A DNA stretch of 64,000 nt from Aquabacterium parvum (GCF_001447195.1 NZ_LFRI01000386.1:310001-374000); one strand, 5' to 3'; counted from the first letter of the stretch, positions 36,830 to 47,189 are shown. Program-made: numbers and translations. Notes: generated by a model from the sequence alone, not told the origin.

Positions 36830-39319
36830 GTGGGCGCTCACATCGGTCCCAACGTGCCTTCCACCTTCTCCGGCCTGCTGGCCACCTTGTCCCCCAGGCG
36901 CAGCCTGCGTGCCCGGTTCACCTTGCTGGCAGGCACCGGCGGGGTGGTGTTTGCCCTGATCCTGGCTTGGTGGGTGGCTCATGGCCAGCGTGCCCAGTTG
37001 CTCGATGCGGTGGACCGGTCCGTGCGCCGTGAGGCGCAGGTCGTGGGTGATGGCATGGCCGAGGCCCTGCGGCGGCATGTCGAGCGGGTGCAGCGCCTGG
37101 CCGCCAGGCCCGAAGTCGCCAGCGGCTTGCAGGACCTGGGCAGCACGCGGCTGCAGCTCGAGCAATTGCGTGAGCACGCGCCCGAATTCGAGTGGTTGGC
37201 CCTGACCGACGCAGGCGGGCTGATCATTTCGGCCACGGGGGCCAGGCTGGAGCAAACCGATGCCTCGGCAGAGAACTGGTTCCAGGAAGGTGGCAAGCAG
37301 GCCTGGGTCGGACGCCCCCAAGCCGCTGGCCGACTCGCGCGATTTTTGCCCGTCGACCCGGACGGGCAGGTGCCACAGCTCATCGACGTCGCCGCCCCCG
37401 TCATCGACCCGGAAGGCCAACTGATCGGGGTGATCGTCGGGCGCTTGAATTGGCGACGGGTGAGCGAGCGCCACCATCCCTTGACCGACGGCCTGGATGG
37501 ACCGGGTCACACGGTGCTGCTGTCGCCAGACGACTCGGTCTCCATCGGCCCGCCTGCGCTCAGCGGTCGCCTCGCGCGGCCCGCCGGCTTCGAGCAGGTC
37601 CGAGCCGATGGCCGCTCGCGTGTGCTGGCCTGGCCTGACATGGGAGAGCAACTCACCTCCGTCGTGCCTTTGCGCTGGTCACCGGATGCCGCCCAGGGCC
37701 CTTGGACACTGGTGCTGCGCCAGGACCCCGAGCGCGTCTTTGGTCCCATTCAGGCACTGCAGCGGCGCCTGGTGATGGGCGGCATGGTGGGCGCGCTGGC
37801 CTTCATGCTGCTGATCTGGTGGTTGACCGGGCGCATCGTGCGTCCCATCGACCAACTGGCTCGCACCGCTCGCGACCTGCGTGCTGGCAAGCCAGCCCGC
37901 TTCGATGAGCCGGGTGACGTCGGCGACGAGGTGGCCTTGCTGTCGACCGCACTGGCCGAGCTGCAAGCTGGCGTGCAGGCGCGCGTGGGCGAGCTCGCGG
38001 CCTACCGCGATCACCTCGAGGAGATGATCGCCGAGCGCACGCAGGAGCTGCAGCAAGCCCGTGATCGGGCCGAGTCGGCCAACCGCGCCAAGAGCGCCTT
38101 CATCGCCAACATGAGCCACGAAATCCGCACGCCCATGAACGCCATCATGGGCATGACCTACCTGCTCAGGCAGGCCGTGCGCGACCCCGAGCAGCTCGAC
38201 CGCCTGGGCACGGTGCAGCAGGCCGCAGATCACCTGCTCGACATCATCAACAACGTGCTCGACCTCTCGAAGATCGAGGCCGGCATGTTCACCCTCGTGG
38301 ACGAGCCTTTCGACCTGCATGCGACGGTGCAGCAGGCGCTCGACCTGGTGGCCCTCAGAGCCGCCGACAAAGGCGTGCGGCTGCAGCTGGACACCACCGG
38401 CATGCCCAGCTGGGTGCGTGGCGACGCCATCCGCGTGTCGCAGGTCCTGCTCAACTTGCTGAGCAACGCGGTCAAGTTCACCGACCGCGGATCGGTGCGC
38501 TTGAGCGTGCACCCGCTCGATCAGGCCGGCATGTTGCGCATCGAGGTCACGGACTCGGGCATCGGCATTTCATCGGCCGACGCACAGCGCCTGTTCAATG
38601 CCTTTGTGCAGGCCGACGAATCGTCCACCCGTCGTCATGGCGGCACGGGCCTGGGCCTGGCCATCACGCGCAGCCTGGTCGAGCTCATGGGCGGGCGCAT
38701 CGGGGTCGAGAGTCGCCTGGGCGAAGGCAGCACCTTCTGGTGCACGGTGCGCTTGCCGGCCATGCCGGTGCTGGCGACGAGTGCCCCACTTGCGCAACCG
38801 CTCGGGCCCTCGGGCGCAGAACCTGGCTTGGGTGCACAGGCCGGCTTGCCCATTCGCGCACCCCGGGTTGCAGACACAACCGCCGACGCCCTGGCCGAGT
38901 TGCGCCAGCGTTTCAGCGGCGCTCACATCCTGCTGGCCGACGACAACGCCATCAACCGCCTCCTGGTCACCGAGTTGCTCGACATGGTCGGCATCACGCC
39001 CGATGTGGCCGAGACCGGTGCCCAGGCCATCGAGCACCTGCAGACCCACCCTTGCGACCTGGTGCTCATGGACATCCACATGCCTGACATGGATGGCTTG
39101 ACCGCCACGCGCCGCATCCGCGAGATGCCTGGGCTGGCCGAACTGCCCATCATCGCGATGACCGCCAGCGTGCTGCAAGACGAGCGCGAGGCCTGTTACG
39201 CTGCCGGCATGAACGCCCACTTGGGCAAGCCCCTCGACACGGGGTTGATGTACACCACTTTGTTGCACTGGCTGCGCAAGCGGGCCGACAGCCAACTGGC
39301 ATCGGCCTCGGCAGCCTGA
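36830..39319 (+). CDS. Hybrid sensor histidine kinase with periplasmic sensor
   Basis: The 829-residue protein has a transmembrane helix (about 33-50), a large periplasmic domain (about 55-310, Cache-like), a second helix (about 318-338), HAMP, and a coiled coil. These are followed by HisKA (phospho-acceptor His430 in NMSHEIRTP), HATPase ([26 protein letters not shown]) and a receiver domain (phospho-acceptor Asp748 in [11 protein letters not shown]). No Hpt domain or DNA-binding output is attached, so a separate phosphotransfer protein is required. The start is GTG; a second GTG at 36854 is possible. It is divergent from the orphan sugar-binding protein gene, a likely sensory partner. Confidence 0.88.
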   Translation: MGAHIGPNVPSTFSGLLATLSPRRSLRARFTLLAGTGGVVFALILAWWVAHGQRAQLLDAVDRSVRREAQVVGDGMAEALRRHVERVQRLAARPEVASGLQDLGSTRLQLEQLREHAPEFEWLALTDAGGLIISATGARLEQTDASAENWFQEGGKQAWVGRPQAAGRLARFLPVDPDGQVPQLIDVAAPVIDPEGQLIGVIVGRLNWRRVSERHHPLTDGLDGPGHTVLLSPDDSVSIGPPALSGRLARPAGFEQVRADGRSRVLAWPDMGEQLTSVVPLRWSPDAAQGPWTLVLRQDPERVFGPIQALQRRLVMGGMVGALAFMLLIWWLTGRIVRPIDQLARTARDLRAGKPARFDEPGDVGDEVALLSTALAELQAGVQARVGELAAYRDHLEEMIAERTQELQQARDRAESANRAKSAFIANMSHEIRTPMNAIMGMTYLLRQAVRDPEQLDRLGTVQQAADHLLDIINNVLDLSKIEAGMFTLVDEPFDLHATVQQALDLVALRAADKGVRLQLDTTGMPSWVRGDAIRVSQVLLNLLSNAVKFTDRGSVRLSVHPLDQAGMLRIEVTDSGIGISSADAQRLFNAFVQADESSTRRHGGTGLGLAITRSLVELMGGRIGVESRLGEGSTFWCTVRLPAMPVLATSAPLAQPLGPSGAEPGLGAQAGLPIRAPRVADTTADALAELRQRFSGAHILLADDNAINRLLVTELLDMVGITPDVAETGAQAIEHLQTHPCDLVLMDIHMPDMDGLTATRRIREMPGLAELPIIAMTASVLQDEREACYAAGMNAHLGKPLDTGLMYTTLLHWLRKRADSQLASASAA

Positions 39320-39344
39320 GCACTTTCACTTCGCTGTTGTCCCC

Positions 39345-40376
39345 ATGCGCACCCGCCTGACCGAGCTGCTCGGCATCGCTCACCCCATCGTCCTGCCCGG
39401 CATGACCTACATCGCCGTGCCGTCTCTCGTGGCCGCCGTCTCGAACGCAGGCGGCTTGGGCGTCCTGGCGGCCGGTGCGCTCACGCCCGAAGGCTGCCGC
39501 GAGGCCATATGCGAGGTGCGCCGCCTGACCGACAAACCCTTCGGCGTGGGTTGCAGCCTGGGCCTGCCCGGCGCGGCCGAGTGCGCACGCGTGGCCATTG
39601 AAGAGCGGGTGCCCATGGTCAACGTGTCCATGGGCAAAGGCGAGTGGGTGATCGAAGGCGTGCGCGCTTATGGTGGCAAGGTGATCGCCACGATCTCCAG
39701 CGAGGCGCACGCACGCTCGGCCCTGGATGCCGGCGCCGACGGCCTGATCGTGACCGGGCACGAGGCCGCGGCCCACGGTGGCGCGGTGACGTCGATGGTG
39801 CTGATCCCCGCCGTGCGCGACATGACAGACAAGCCCCTGATCGCCGCCGGTGGCGTGGCCGATGGGCGTGGCCTCGTGGCGGCCCTGGCGCTGGGCGCCG
39901 ACGCTGTGGCCATGGGCACGCGCTTTGCCAGCTCGGCCGAGAGCCCCGTGCACGCGGACACCAAGCGGCTCATCGTGTCCAAAGAGGCGGAGGAGACCAT
40001 TTACTCGCCGAACTTCGACACCTGGCCCTGCCGCGTGATGAAGACCCCGGGTGGCAAGCGCTACACGGCCCATCGGCTGAGCCCGCCGGTGGCGATCACG
40101 CGTTCGCTCAAGGCCGCGCGCGAGCTCAACACGCCCTTGCACCACCTGGCCCGCGAAGCCATGCAGCAAGGCGTGGTGGGGGCGGTGAAGGTGGCCTACT
40201 TCGGCGCCGCGACGCTGGCGATGCGCAAGGCCATCCACGAGGGCAACCACGACGATGGCGTGCAGCTCATCGGGCAGTCCCAGGGGCTGGTGCACGATGT
40301 GCTGCCGGTGGCCGAGATCGTGGCGCGCGTGATGCGCGAAGCGGCCGAGGTGCGGGCGCGCTTGCAGGCGCTTTGA
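39345..40376 (+). CDS. Nitronate monooxygenase-family flavoprotein
   Basis: The 343-residue FMN-dependent TIM barrel belongs to the nitronate monooxygenase / 2-nitropropane dioxygenase family. It has PIVLPGMTYIAVPSLVAAVS, the GHEAAAHGG motif with the conserved His, IAAGGVADGRG and GADAVAMGTRF for phosphate binding. Substrate assignment within this family is unreliable; detoxification of nitronates is the usual guess. It is 25 bases downstream of the kinase gene and may be in its transcript. Confidence 0.85.
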   Translation: MRTRLTELLGIAHPIVLPGMTYIAVPSLVAAVSNAGGLGVLAAGALTPEGCREAICEVRRLTDKPFGVGCSLGLPGAAECARVAIEERVPMVNVSMGKGEWVIEGVRAYGGKVIATISSEAHARSALDAGADGLIVTGHEAAAHGGAVTSMVLIPAVRDMTDKPLIAAGGVADGRGLVAALALGADAVAMGTRFASSAESPVHADTKRLIVSKEAEETIYSPNFDTWPCRVMKTPGGKRYTAHRLSPPVAITRSLKAARELNTPLHHLAREAMQQGVVGAVKVAYFGAATLAMRKAIHEGNHDDGVQLIGQSQGLVHDVLPVAEIVARVMREAAEVRARLQAL

Positions 40377-40418
40377 AGGGCGCTTCGTCCGAGGCCATCA
40401 TGGGCCCTCAGAAAAGCA

Positions 40419-40453
40419 AGAAGCCCGGCCGGTGACCGGCTCGGGCTTCTTTT
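40419..40453. terminator. Bidirectional terminator between NMO and yccA
   Basis: AGAAGCCCG (40419-40427) pairs with CGGGCTTCT (40442-40450), and GCCGGT pairs with ACCGGC inside it. TTTT follows on the plus strand and a similar T-rich run occurs on the minus strand. It lies between convergent genes. Confidence 0.9.
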
Positions 40454-40483
40454 CGTCCGGCGTCAGGCGCCGGGCCGAATCAC

Positions 40484-41182
40484 TCACTCGTCGCTGTTGC
40501 CACCCATGCCGAACAAGGCCAGCAATGCGCTGAACAGGTTGTAGACCGACAGGTACAGGCTGGTGGTGGCCAGGATGTAGTTGGTCTCGCCGCCGTTGAC
40601 GATGCGGCTGGTCTCGAACAGGATCATGCCGCTCATCAGCAGGACGACCAGGCCCGACACCGCCAGACTCAGGGCGGGCATCTCGAAGAAGATGGCACCC
40701 AGGCCCAGCGCGAAGGCGACCAGGCAGCCGATCATCAGGAAGCTGCCCATGAAGCTGAAGTCACGCTTGGTGGTCAGGGCGATGGCCGACAGACCCAGGA
40801 ACGCCACCGCCGTGGTGCCCAGCGCCTGCGTGACCACGGCCGGGCCGTGGGGCAGGTTCAGCACCGCGTTGAGCAGCGGGCCCATGGTGAAGCCCAGGAA
40901 GCCGGTGAAGGCGAAGACGGCCAGCAGGCCCTGAGCCTTGTGCGCGGTTTTCTGCACCCAGAAGCTCAGGCCGAAAAAGCCCACCAGGGTGACGATCAGG
41001 CCCAGCGAGGGCACGTTCAGGGCCATGGCCAGGCCTGCCATGCCCGCGCTGAAGGCCAGCGTCAGGCCCAGCAGGGCGTAGGTGTTGCGGAGCACGCGAC
41101 GGCTGCTGTCCGACAGCGAGGTCGAAACAGCGGTGCCGGCCACCGGGCTCAGCGTGCGGGTCGGGTGCGAATGATCAGACAT
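40484..41182 (-). CDS. yccA: BAX inhibitor-1/YccA family membrane protein
   Basis: The 232-residue protein has seven predicted helices after a ~28-residue cytoplasmic N-terminus, including TYALLGLTLAFSAGMAGLAM and the family hallmark FETSRIVNGGETNYILATTSLYLSVYNLF near the C-terminus (short Asp/Glu sensor region preserved). In E. coli YccA interacts with and restrains the FtsH protease; relatives leak calcium in a pH-dependent way. GAGGAAA six bases before the ATG at 41182 fixes the start. It is divergent from an NhaR-type regulator. Confidence 0.93.
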   Translation of the reverse strand: MSDHSHPTRTLSPVAGTAVSTSLSDSSRRVLRNTYALLGLTLAFSAGMAGLAMALNVPSLGLIVTLVGFFGLSFWVQKTAHKAQGLLAVFAFTGFLGFTMGPLLNAVLNLPHGPAVVTQALGTTAVAFLGLSAIALTTKRDFSFMGSFLMIGCLVAFALGLGAIFFEMPALSLAVSGLVVLLMSGMILFETSRIVNGGETNYILATTSLYLSVYNLFSALLALFGMGGNSDE

Positions 41183-41238
41183 GGTGATTTCCTCGTGGGA
41201 AAAGAGACGAACACGCGTGGCATCTTGATGCGATTTTT

Positions 41239-41276
41239 GAATCATGTAAATTCGAAATATTGATCCGAATGATTCG
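41239..41276. promoter_or_regulatory. Palindromic operator region between yccA and nhaR
   Basis: The AT-rich gap contains GAATCAT (41239-41245) inverted to ATGATTC (41269-41275), a perfect CGAAT-G-ATTCG palindrome (41266-41276) and a central TTCGAA. Such nested dyads are typical of LysR-family autoregulatory sites. It is the most AT-rich stretch nearby. Confidence 0.65.
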
Positions 41277-41287
41277 GTAAAACCGAT

Positions 41288-42193
41288 ATGAACTACAAGC
41301 ATTTGCTCTACTTCTGGACCGTGGCCCGCCTGGGGGGTGTCGTCAAGGCTGGCGAGCACTTGCACGTGACGCCGCAGACCATCAGCGGGCAGGTTCAGCT
41401 GCTGGAAGAGCATTTCGGGCGGCCCTTGTTCAAAAAGAAGGGCCGCCAGCTCGCGCTGACCGAAACCGGTGAGCTGGCCTTCAGCTACGCACAGGACATC
41501 TTCACCCTGGGTTCGGAGCTGGACCAGGTGGTGCGCCAGCCACGTGGTGCGCACCGCCCGCTGGAGCTTCGCGTGGGCGTGGCCGATGCCGTGCCCAAGA
41601 TGGTGACCTGCCGCCTGCTGGAGCCGGCCCTGCAGCGCGAGCAGCCCTTCAAAGTGGTCTGCCGCGAGTGGAAGCTCGACAGCCTGCTGGCCGAGCTGGC
41701 CGTGCACCGGCTTGACCTGGTGCTGTCGGACACGCCTCTGCCACCCGCGCTCAGCGTCAACGCTTTCAACCATCGCCTGGGCGGCTCTTCGGTGGGCTTT
41801 TACGCCAAGCCTGAGCTGGCCGCGAGCTTGAAGGGCGGCTTTCCGAATTGCCTGGACGACGCACCCATGCTGATGCCGGGCAGCGACTCGGCCCTGGGGC
41901 AGCGCTTCGCGCAGTGGTTGGGCCGCCACAAGCTGCACCCCAGGCCCATTGCCGAGCTGGACGACGGCGCCCTGGCCAAGGCGCTGGGCAAGTTCGGCCA
42001 TGGGGTCTTCATGGCGCCCATGGTGCTCGACGAGGAGGTGCGCCAGCAGTACGGCGCCGAGCTGGTGGGAGAGGCGCCCGATCTGATCGAAGAGTTCTAC
42101 CTGATCACGGTGGAGCGCCGCATCACCCACCCCGGCGTGGCGGCCGTGGCCGAGGCGGCGCGCAAGGGCCTGTTCGCGGCCTGGAATCGCTGA
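41288..42193 (+). CDS. nhaR: NhaR-type LysR-family transcriptional activator
   Basis: The 301-residue LysR-type regulator has a helix-turn-helix at about residues 5-62 (NYKHLLYFWTVARLGGVVKAGE...TPQTISGQV), strongly NhaR-like, and an effector domain. In E. coli NhaR senses sodium and activates nhaA. No antiporter gene is adjacent here; the divergent neighbour is yccA, with operator-like palindromes between, suggesting that yccA is a target. Confidence 0.9.
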   Translation: MNYKHLLYFWTVARLGGVVKAGEHLHVTPQTISGQVQLLEEHFGRPLFKKKGRQLALTETGELAFSYAQDIFTLGSELDQVVRQPRGAHRPLELRVGVADAVPKMVTCRLLEPALQREQPFKVVCREWKLDSLLAELAVHRLDLVLSDTPLPPALSVNAFNHRLGGSSVGFYAKPELAASLKGGFPNCLDDAPMLMPGSDSALGQRFAQWLGRHKLHPRPIAELDDGALAKALGKFGHGVFMAPMVLDEEVRQQYGAELVGEAPDLIEEFYLITVERRITHPGVAAVAEAARKGLFAAWNR

Positions 42194-42250
42194 GTGCAGA
42201 CCGCGAACAGGCTTTCGGGCTTGCCGGAGCGCGCCTGTTAACCTCGCGGC

Positions 42251-43480
42251 ATGACTGGATTGTTTGACCGGGAGCTGGGGCAGCTGCAGGCTGCGCACCT
42301 GGCTCGACACCGCCGCCAGGTGCAGCCCGCTGTGGCGCCCGCTGACCTGGCCCCGCATCAAGAAGCCCTGCGCGCCACCACTTACGTGATCGACGGGCAA
42401 ACCCGCCTGTCATTTGGCAGCAACGACTACCTGGGGCTGTCTCAACACCCCGCATTGCTGAGCGCTGCGCACGAGGCCATCAACCGCTACGGCGTGGGCG
42501 CCACCGCCTCGCCGCTGGTGTGCGGCCACAGCCCGGAGCACGAAGCGCTGGAGCGCGAGCTCGCTGCGCGCGTGGGCCTGCCCCGCGCGCTGTATTTCTA
42601 TGCGGGGTACGCCGCCAACGTGGGCGCCTTGCCTGCGCTGGTGGGCCGGGGTGATGCCGTGTTCTCTGACGCGCTCAACCATGCCTGCCTGATCGACGGC
42701 ATCCGTTTGTCCAGGGCCGAGCTGCACGTGATGCCGCACGCCGACCTGGGCGCGCTGGAGCAGGCCCTCCAAGCCAGCATGGCCCGGCGCAAACTGGTGG
42801 TGACCGACGCCGTGTTCAGCATGGATGGCAACGTGGCCGATGTGCCGACCCTGCTCGAGCTCTGCGAGCGCCACGACGCCTGGCTCATGATCGACGACGC
42901 CCATGGCTTTGGCGTCTTGGGCTCACAGGGCGAGGGCACGCTCGCGCACCACGGCATCGCTGGCATCGGCGGTCCGAGCAAGGCTTGGCGAGGTCGCCTG
43001 GATCGACTGATCTACATGGCCACCTTGGGCAAGGCCGCGGGCGTGGCCGGTGCATTCGTGGCGGGTGAACCGTCGGTGGTCGAGTGGGTGATGCAAAAGG
43101 CCCGCACCTACATGTTCGCCACCGCTGCTCCGGCCATGGTGGCTGCGCCCCTGCGCGCGGCCTTGCAGGTGATGGCTGATGAACCTCACCGGCGTGCGCA
43201 CTTGCGCGCGCTGCAGCAGCGCCTGCGCGAGGGCGTGCAGTCGGCGCGCCTGCCTTGGACGCTGATGCCGTCTGACACCGCCATCCAGCCCTTGGTGATC
43301 GGCAGCAACGCCGATGCGCTGGCCGTGATGGCTCGCCTCGACGAGCAGGGTGTGTGGGTGCCAGCGATCCGGCCCCCGACGGTGCCCGAAGGCACAGCGA
43401 GGTTGCGGATCTCGCTGTCGGCGGCGCACACGAGCGAGCACATCGATCGTTTGCTGGACGCGCTGGCTCGGGCGGCTTGA
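42251..43480 (+). CDS. bioF: 8-amino-7-oxononanoate synthase
   Basis: The 409-residue PLP enzyme condenses pimeloyl-ACP or pimeloyl-CoA with alanine in biotin synthesis. It shows [38 protein letters not shown] and the PLP lysine in [13 protein letters not shown]. It stands alone, about 8.5 kb from bioA-bioD. Confidence 0.95.
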   Translation: MTGLFDRELGQLQAAHLARHRRQVQPAVAPADLAPHQEALRATTYVIDGQTRLSFGSNDYLGLSQHPALLSAAHEAINRYGVGATASPLVCGHSPEHEALERELAARVGLPRALYFYAGYAANVGALPALVGRGDAVFSDALNHACLIDGIRLSRAELHVMPHADLGALEQALQASMARRKLVVTDAVFSMDGNVADVPTLLELCERHDAWLMIDDAHGFGVLGSQGEGTLAHHGIAGIGGPSKAWRGRLDRLIYMATLGKAAGVAGAFVAGEPSVVEWVMQKARTYMFATAAPAMVAAPLRAALQVMADEPHRRAHLRALQQRLREGVQSARLPWTLMPSDTAIQPLVIGSNADALAVMARLDEQGVWVPAIRPPTVPEGTARLRISLSAAHTSEHIDRLLDALARAA

Positions 43481-43492
43481 AAGGCCCTGGCT

Positions 43493-44608
43493 TCAGTGGG
43501 CGTAGCCGAAGAGCTTGCGCCGATTGAGCTGCACCAGCACGTTGCCTTGGGCGACGGCCGTGGTCACCTTGAATTCAGCGCGGCGCGTGTCGCGCGGCAC
43601 CGGGTCTGGGAAGACCCAGCCATCGGCGCTGATGAGGCTGTGCACCTCGGGCGTGTTGGCGGTTTCGCCCGGGCGCACCACGATGCCGGTGTCGCCGTTG
43701 GCAAGCTTGACGAATGCGCCCGGCGGGAAGATGCCCATCTGCTTGATGATGGCCCCGACGTAGGGGTTGTCAGCGCCGCCGGCCTTCACATAAAGCTCTC
43801 GTGCTGCGACGTTGATGGGGATGGCGGCGCGGTTGGCCCTCGGGCTGATCTTGGCGAGGTAGACGTCGGCGTAGTGAACCATGCAGGCCAGCTGGCTCAG
43901 CGAGCTGCGGTCTTGCGGCAAGCCGCCACCGTTCTCGGTGACGTGGTGCTGTTCAACCGTGAGCAGCCAGTCGTTGCAGGGCACTTTGGCGCGCTCCAGC
44001 ACCTGGCGGCCCTGGTGTGAGTGGGCGTCGATCGCAGCGCGTTGTTGCGCGGACAGCGGTGTGGCCTGCTTGGACAAGGTGTTCTGCAGGTCGAGCATGG
44101 CGATGTTCATGGTGAGCGCAGCCCGCACGAGCGTGGCACGTTCGGCCTCGCTCCAACCCAGCCGTTCGGCGGCCAACGAGGCCACGAAGGCCGTTTGCAT
44201 GGAGTGGGTGACGGCATAGCCCAGGGGCTCACCCTGGATCATCTCGAAGGTGCCTGCCGCCACGTCTTCGCGCATGGCCGAGCCGATCTGGTCGGACAAG
44301 GCGGTCATGTCCTGGGCAAAGTGCGGGTTGGTGGCGTGGTTGCGCAGCAGGGTTCCGGCACGCCGCAGCAGTTGCGCCCACAACTCGAACGGTGTTCGAC
44401 GAGCCTGAGCCGCCTGCTGCTCGCGAAGGTGGGCCTCGTACTCGTCGGCGTCGACGTAGACACCGCGCTCCAGCAGGCTCTCGATTTGCTCGGCGTCGGT
44501 CAGCAGGAAGCCTTTGCCCAGCAGCAGGTGACCAGGCTCATTGCGCACGTTCCAGGGCAGGGGCTCGTTCAGGCGTATCTGGTGGGCGCACAGTCGCAGG
44601 AGTTTCAT
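43493..44608 (-). CDS. Degenerate HD-GYP-like protein, long form
   Basis: The 371-residue protein has a ~100-residue N-terminal domain like those fused to HD-GYP proteins (KLLRLCAHQIRLNEPLPWNV) and then an HD-fold domain. His135, His195 and the His220s pair (EQHHVTENGGGLP) correspond to conserved HD-GYP histidines. The metal-binding HDIGK motif is MNIAM (about 167-171), and GYP is replaced by GGL. c-di-GMP hydrolysis is therefore unlikely; binding or a scaffolding role is possible. A paralogue with the same substitution lies directly upstream on the same strand. Confidence 0.8.
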   Translation of the reverse strand: MKLLRLCAHQIRLNEPLPWNVRNEPGHLLLGKGFLLTDAEQIESLLERGVYVDADEYEAHLREQQAAQARRTPFELWAQLLRRAGTLLRNHATNPHFAQDMTALSDQIGSAMREDVAAGTFEMIQGEPLGYAVTHSMQTAFVASLAAERLGWSEAERATLVRAALTMNIAMLDLQNTLSKQATPLSAQQRAAIDAHSHQGRQVLERAKVPCNDWLLTVEQHHVTENGGGLPQDRSSLSQLACMVHYADVYLAKISPRANRAAIPINVAARELYVKAGGADNPYVGAIIKQMGIFPPGAFVKLANGDTGIVVRPGETANTPEVHSLISADGWVFPDPVPRDTRRAEFKVTTAVAQGNVLVQLNRRKLFGYAH

Positions 44609-44770
44609 GGGCTGGTTTCAACGGCAAAGGGCAGGGCCGTTGATTCTTCCCTTTGATCCGTTTGGCCTCGGCTGTTTGGCCGATGCGCGGCGGGGCAAAG
44701 TGCGACGCAATGCGCAGCCGCCTTCACGCCGGGCAGCCGGTCCTCTGCGGGTTAGCCATGAGCCATCGGG

Positions 44771-45712
44771 TCAACCCTGGGCCTGGTCGTACAGGCGCCG
44801 TCGGTTGAGCGTCAGCATCACCTGGCCGCGTGGCAAGGCGGCCACGACCTTGTGGTCAGGCTCGCTCGTGTCGGTCAGCTGGGTCATCAGGTAGGGCGTG
44901 CCGTCGGCGCGCAGCAACGTGCTGACCAGGGGCGTGTCGGGCGCTGTGCCTCGGCGCAGCACGATGGCGGTGTCGCCGTTGCGCAGCTTCACGAAGGTGC
45001 CCGGCGGGTAGTTGCCCATCTCCTGGACGATGGCTGTGGCGTAGGGGTTGGCGTTGCCACCTGCGCTGGCATGCAGTTCTCTGGCCGCGACGTTGATGGC
45101 CAGTGCGGCCCGCGTTGCGCGGGGGCTGAGCCTGGCCAGGTAGACATCGGCGTAGTGAACCAGGCAGGCCAGGGGGCTCAAGTTGCTGCGGTCGGCGGGC
45201 AGGGTTCGGCCACCATCGGTCACGTGGTGGTGCGCCACGGTGTGCAGCAGGACGGCGTCGCCAATGCCGGCCGCCTCGAGCATGGCCCGGCCGCGCTGAG
45301 CATGGGTGTCGATGTCCTGGCGTTGGCGGATCGAGGGCGGCGTGGGTTGCCTGACGAGGGCGTCCTGCAGGTCCAGCATGGCGATGTTCATGGTCAGCGA
45401 GGCCTTGACCAGGGTCTGTCGATCGAGGATGGACCAGCCCATCCGTTGTGCCACCCATGCCGTGGTGAAGGCCGTCTGCAGGGCGTGCGCGATCGCGTAG
45501 CCTGCGATCTCCTCGCCGTAAATCATCTCGAAGAGGCTGGCCTCGGGGGAGGCATCAACGGTCTGCAGGATCACCTCGGTGACCGCGTCGAGCTCTTGCG
45601 CGAAGCCGGGCGCCAGAGGCTGCCTCAGCAGGCGCGCGACGCGGTCATGCATGCCGTGCCAGACCGAGAAGGGGTCCGGCGCGGCCGGGTCATGCCACGA
45701 GGTGTTGCTCAT
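44771..45712 (-). CDS. Degenerate HD-GYP-like protein, short form
   Basis: The 313-residue paralogue of the next gene downstream lacks its N-terminal domain. It keeps the same altered core, TMNIAMLDLQ, where HDIGK is expected, and AHHHVTDGGRTLP in place of the HHE...GYP region. The conserved HYADVYLARLSPRA segment follows. ATG 45712 was chosen because the frame upstream is unconserved. The two genes are 162 bases apart on the minus strand; the gap holds no motif I recognise. Confidence 0.75.
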   Translation of the reverse strand: MSNTSWHDPAAPDPFSVWHGMHDRVARLLRQPLAPGFAQELDAVTEVILQTVDASPEASLFEMIYGEEIAGYAIAHALQTAFTTAWVAQRMGWSILDRQTLVKASLTMNIAMLDLQDALVRQPTPPSIRQRQDIDTHAQRGRAMLEAAGIGDAVLLHTVAHHHVTDGGRTLPADRSNLSPLACLVHYADVYLARLSPRATRAALAINVAARELHASAGGNANPYATAIVQEMGNYPPGTFVKLRNGDTAIVLRRGTAPDTPLVSTLLRADGTPYLMTQLTDTSEPDHKVVAALPRGQVMLTLNRRRLYDQAQG

Positions 45713-45791
45713 GGCCGTCCATGTTGCCAGGGTGCGTGCAGGTGCGCCACGTTTGCGTGACGTTCGTTGCGCCCAGGCGTGTCGCCCTGCC

Positions 45792-47189
45792 TCAGGCGTG
45801 CTGGTCGAGCAACAGTTCGGCGCGCAGCGAGTGGGGATAGGCCTGCGTGATGTGGACGTCAATCAGCTGACCGACCAGCCTGTCGCGCAGGGCCTGCGTG
45901 GGGCCGGCGGCGAAGTTGACGATGCGGTTGCACTCGGTTCGACCCATCAATTCGGACGGGTCCTTGCGGCTGGGGCCTTCGACCAGGATCTTCTGCGTGG
46001 TGCCCACCAGCATCTGGCTGTAGCGCTGCACGTTGGACTCCAGGTAGGCCTGCAGGGTTTGCAGGCGCTTGAGCTTGACCTCGTGCGGGGTGTCGTCCTG
46101 CAAGGAGGCTGCCGGGGTGCCGGGGCGGGCGCTGAAGATGAAGCTGAAGGAGGCGTCGAACTCGATGTCGGTGGCCAGCTTCATGAGCTTGTCGAAGTCC
46201 TCGTCGGTCTCGCCCGGGAAGCCGACGATGAAGTCGGTGGACAGGCGGATGTCGGGGCGCACGGCGCGCAGCTTGCGGATGGTGCTCTTGTATTCGAGCA
46301 CGGTGTAGCCGCGCTTCATGGCCATGAGGATGCGGTCCGAGCCGTGCTGCACGGGCAGGTGCACGTGGTTGACCAGCTTGTTGGTCTTGCCGTAGACGTC
46401 GATCAGGCGCTGGCTGAACTCGTTGGGGTGGCTGGTGGTGAAGCGGATGCGCTCGATGCCGGGGATCTCGGCGACGTACTCGAGCAGCATGGCGAAGTCG
46501 GCGACCTCGGTGGTGTCCCCCATGCGACCACGGAAGCCGTTGACATTCTGGCCCAGCAGGGTGACCTCTTTGACGCCCTGGTCGGCCAGGTCGGCGACTT
46601 CGGTCAGCACGTCGTCAAACGGGCGCGAGACCTCTTCGCCGCGCGTGTAGGGCACCACGCAGTAGCTGCAGTACTTCGAGCAGCCTTCCATGATCGACAC
46701 GAAGGCCGAGGCGCCTTCCTTGCGCGGCGGCGGCAGGTGGTCGAACTTCTCGATCTCGGGGAAGCTGATGTCGACCTGCGGGCGTTGCTGCTGCTGCCGC
46801 TTTTCCAGCATGGCGGGCAGGCGGTGCAGGGTCTGCGGGCCGAAGACCACGTCCACGTAAGGCGCGCGCTCGATGATCGAGGCGCCTTCCTGGCTGGCCA
46901 CGCAGCCGCCCACGCCGATCATCACGCCCTTTTCTTTCAGGTGCTTGACGCGGCCCAGGTCGGAGAAGACCTTCTCTTGCGCCTTCTCCCGGATGGAGCA
47001 GGTGTTGAAGAGGATGAGGTCGGCTTCTTCGGGGTCGTTGGTGGGCACGTAGCCCTTGGCCGCGTTCATGACGTCGGACATCTTGTCCGAGTCGTACTCG
47101 TTCATCTGGCAGCCGTAGGTCTTGATGTAGACCTTCTTTTGGGGCTGATCGGGCGCGGCTTGGGGCGTGGTGGAGGTGTCGATGGACAT
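45792..47189 (-). CDS. miaB: tRNA-2-methylthio-N6-dimethylallyladenosine synthase
   Basis: The 465-residue radical-SAM methylthiotransferase modifies A37 of tRNAs reading UNN codons. It contains the N-terminal UPF0004 domain with three cluster cysteines ([23 protein letters not shown]), the radical-SAM motif CSKYCSYC and a C-terminal TRAM domain. Full length. Confidence 0.97.
   Translation of the reverse strand: MSIDTSTTPQAAPDQPQKKVYIKTYGCQMNEYDSDKMSDVMNAAKGYVPTNDPEEADLILFNTCSIREKAQEKVFSDLGRVKHLKEKGVMIGVGGCVASQEGASIIERAPYVDVVFGPQTLHRLPAMLEKRQQQQRPQVDISFPEIEKFDHLPPPRKEGASAFVSIMEGCSKYCSYCVVPYTRGEEVSRPFDDVLTEVADLADQGVKEVTLLGQNVNGFRGRMGDTTEVADFAMLLEYVAEIPGIERIRFTTSHPNEFSQRLIDVYGKTNKLVNHVHLPVQHGSDRILMAMKRGYTVLEYKSTIRKLRAVRPDIRLSTDFIVGFPGETDEDFDKLMKLATDIEFDASFSFIFSARPGTPAASLQDDTPHEVKLKRLQTLQAYLESNVQRYSQMLVGTTQKILVEGPSRKDPSELMGRTECNRIVNFAAGPTQALRDRLVGQLIDVHITQAYPHSLRAELLLDQHA

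Noticed and set aside
41183-42400. Continuous minus-strand frame extending yccA through nhaR to about 638 residues
   Set aside because: The yccA family begins at 41182 with a good ribosome site; the upstream part is antisense to nhaR and carries no motif.
44609-44770. Possible small RNA in the gap between the HD-GYP-like genes
   Set aside because: No promoter-terminator pair or strong structure is visible.
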